7,089 nucleotides of DNA from Candidatus Sumerlaeota bacterium. Its GTDB lineage: Bacteria > Sumerlaeota > Sumerlaeia > JADFCT01. A model generated the notes under the pieces. That model was not told the DNA's origin, ran no database searches, and saw only the letters and a list, made by a program, of their open reading frames with translations. A program made the translations under genes and the position numbers. Below are positions 6,585 through 7,089 of the stretch, piece by piece. Positions within the stretch are counted from its first letter, which is position 1. Each line of letters begins with the position of its first letter. Where the stretch lies: positions 1 to 7,089 of the forward strand of contig JAPLSP010000539.1 in the NCBI GenBank assembly GCA_026398575.1, in the 5' to 3' direction.

Positions 6585-6656
6585 CGCAGTCCGCGTAGTC
6601 CTTGTCGTCGTTGTGGTCCCTGCAGTCCTTGCTGTCGTTGTGATCCTTTTCATCCT
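6585..6656 (-). repeat. Inverted nonamer array downstream of the kinase gene
   Basis: Eight 9-nt units in register on the + strand: CGCAGTCCG, CGTAGTCCT, TGTCGTCGT, TGTGGTCCC, TGCAGTCCT, TGCTGTCGT, TGTGATCCT and TTTCATCCT. Their reverse complements fit AGGACNACA, the consensus of the repeat inside the kinase gene (5067 onward). It lies in the non-coding gap 36 bases after the kinase stop. No terminator hairpin with a T-run is visible between 6550 and 6660. Confidence 0.8.
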
Positions 6657-6673
6657 CACTAAACTGCTCCCGC

Positions 6674-6689
6674 TATTGGCAAGCCAATA
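6674..6689. promoter_or_regulatory. Perfect palindrome TATTGGC-AA-GCCAATA, candidate operator
   Basis: A perfect seven-base inverted repeat with a two-base centre. It ends eight bases before the -35 element of the predicted hydrolase promoter, so its centre would lie near -50, a usual place for an activator site. No T-run follows on either strand, so it is not an intrinsic terminator. The regulator is unknown. Confidence 0.45.
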
Positions 6690-6697
6690 AAATGCGA

Positions 6698-6725
6698 TTG
6701 ACCCTTTCCGGCAACCGGCTAGCAT
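6698..6725 (+). promoter_or_regulatory. Sigma70-like promoter for the glycoside hydrolase gene
   Basis: A TTGACC -35 box (five of six to TTGACA) and a TAGCAT -10 box (four of six to TATAAT) are separated by 16 bases. Transcription would begin near 6732, giving a leader of about 33 bases that includes the AAAGGAG at 6746. This is prediction by consensus only; promoters of this lineage may differ. Confidence 0.4.
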
Positions 6726-6745
6726 CATCTACGTTCGCTAACAAT

Positions 6746-6752
6746 AAAGGAG
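6746..6752 (+). promoter_or_regulatory. Shine-Dalgarno AAAGGAG for the glycoside hydrolase gene
   Basis: AAAGGAG is 12 bases before the GTG at 6765, slightly longer than usual. It is over 60 bases from the first in-frame ATG (6816). Together with the in-frame TGA at 6756-6758 it supports the GTG as start. Confidence 0.6.
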
Positions 6753-6764
6753 CTTTGAGCAACT

Positions 6765-7089
6765 GTGACAGCTTCGATTAGAGCTCTTATCGCATTATGC
6801 ATCGCTATCCATAGCATGGAAGGCTTGGCCATGGGCAAAGCAAACGATCCCGTATCAACTTCATCGCATTCTCTTGTCATCAGCCTGAACGGCGACTGGC
6901 GCTTGTGGTATGGCCCTCAGGACAAGAATGCGCCGCAAACTCCGGACGACCTGAAAGCGCCAGGAAAAGAGCAGCGCGGATGGGAGCAGCATGGGTGGGA
7001 GGAAATTCCCGCCATCGTCCCCGGTTGCTATGAACTCGATCTGCTTCGCGCGGGCAGGATCAAAGACCCTTCCATCGGCAATCAGGTTT
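6765..7089 (+). CDS. Secreted glycoside hydrolase family 2-like enzyme, beta-mannosidase-like (5' part only)
   Basis: The N-terminal 108 residues of a gene cut by the window end. Starting from GTG at 6765, residues 1-22 form a signal peptide: Arg6, a hydrophobic core at 7-15, and cleavage after Gly-Leu-Ala. Two later in-frame ATGs (6816, 6831) would remove most or all of this signal. From residue 39 the pattern ISLNGDWRLWYGP, then Trp73/Trp78, then IPAIVPGCYELDLLRAG (81-97) and KDPSIGNQ (100-107), matches the start of the sugar-binding jelly-roll domain of GH2 enzymes. In beta-mannosidases a VPG motif is followed by a D-L-L-x-x-G-x-I-x-D-P segment. The catalytic domain lies outside the window, so activity and substrate are unproven. 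Beta-galactosidase or a related exo-glycosidase is also possible. It probably has its own promoter (6698-6725) and starts a carbohydrate-degradation unit separate from the kinase. Confidence 0.75.
   Translation, partial: MTASIRALIALCIAIHSMEGLAMGKANDPVSTSSHSLVISLNGDWRLWYGPQDKNAPQTPDDLKAPGKEQRGWEQHGWEEIPAIVPGCYELDLLRAGRIKDPSIGNQV

Noticed and set aside
6801..6815. GCTAT-CC-ATAGC inverted repeat
   Set aside because: It is short and lies inside the signal-peptide codons of the hydrolase, probably by chance.

Overview
The window is GC-rich bacterial DNA from an organism I cannot name. Four protein genes all lie on the + strand. Secreted and membrane proteins with signal peptides, an MMPL-type exporter with large extracytoplasmic loops, a sensor kinase with a large outer domain and a secreted glycoside hydrolase suggest a diderm environmental bacterium. 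Heptameric tandem repeats between genes recall the short tandemly repeated repetitive (STRR) sequences of filamentous cyanobacteria. Similar arrays occur in other repeat-rich lineages, so a Planctomycetota/Lentisphaerota/Acidobacteriota-like origin is only a weak guess.

Layout. Positions 1-297 hold no gene. They contain two opposed heptamer arrays (GGGGTCA type at 8-126 and its inverse at 152-242) that can pair into a long imperfect hairpin. Positions 298-3006 encode a 902-residue RND/MMPL exporter whose last codons and stop lie inside a second heptamer array (AAAATGA type, 2979-3020). A strong ribosome binding site then leads into a secreted von Willebrand A protein (3130-4473) with a complete MIDAS metal site. 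A third heptamer array (TTGGAYA type, with a 21-bp higher-order period) fills 4500-4605 and ends directly at the start codon of a 647-residue sensor histidine kinase (4606-6549). The kinase's outer domain carries a Q-rich insert of about 110 residues, seeded by a nonamer repeat (AGGACNACA type). The same nonamer recurs inverted in the spacer after the kinase (6585-6656). That spacer also holds a perfect palindrome and a sigma70-like promoter, followed by the 5' end of a secreted glycoside hydrolase family 2 (beta-mannosidase-like) gene that runs off the window. That last gene starts at a GTG.

How the genes may work together. The exporter, VWA protein and kinase are co-oriented with gaps of 123 and 132 bp, so they may be co-transcribed as a cell-envelope group, but no shared pathway is provable. 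No response regulator for the kinase is in the window. The hydrolase appears to have its own promoter and probably starts a new unit.

The most notable feature is the repeat landscape. Every gene junction is occupied by a different 7- or 9-nt tandem repeat. Heptamers occur only outside genes or at a gene end, while the nonamer, a multiple of three, has been absorbed into a reading frame.
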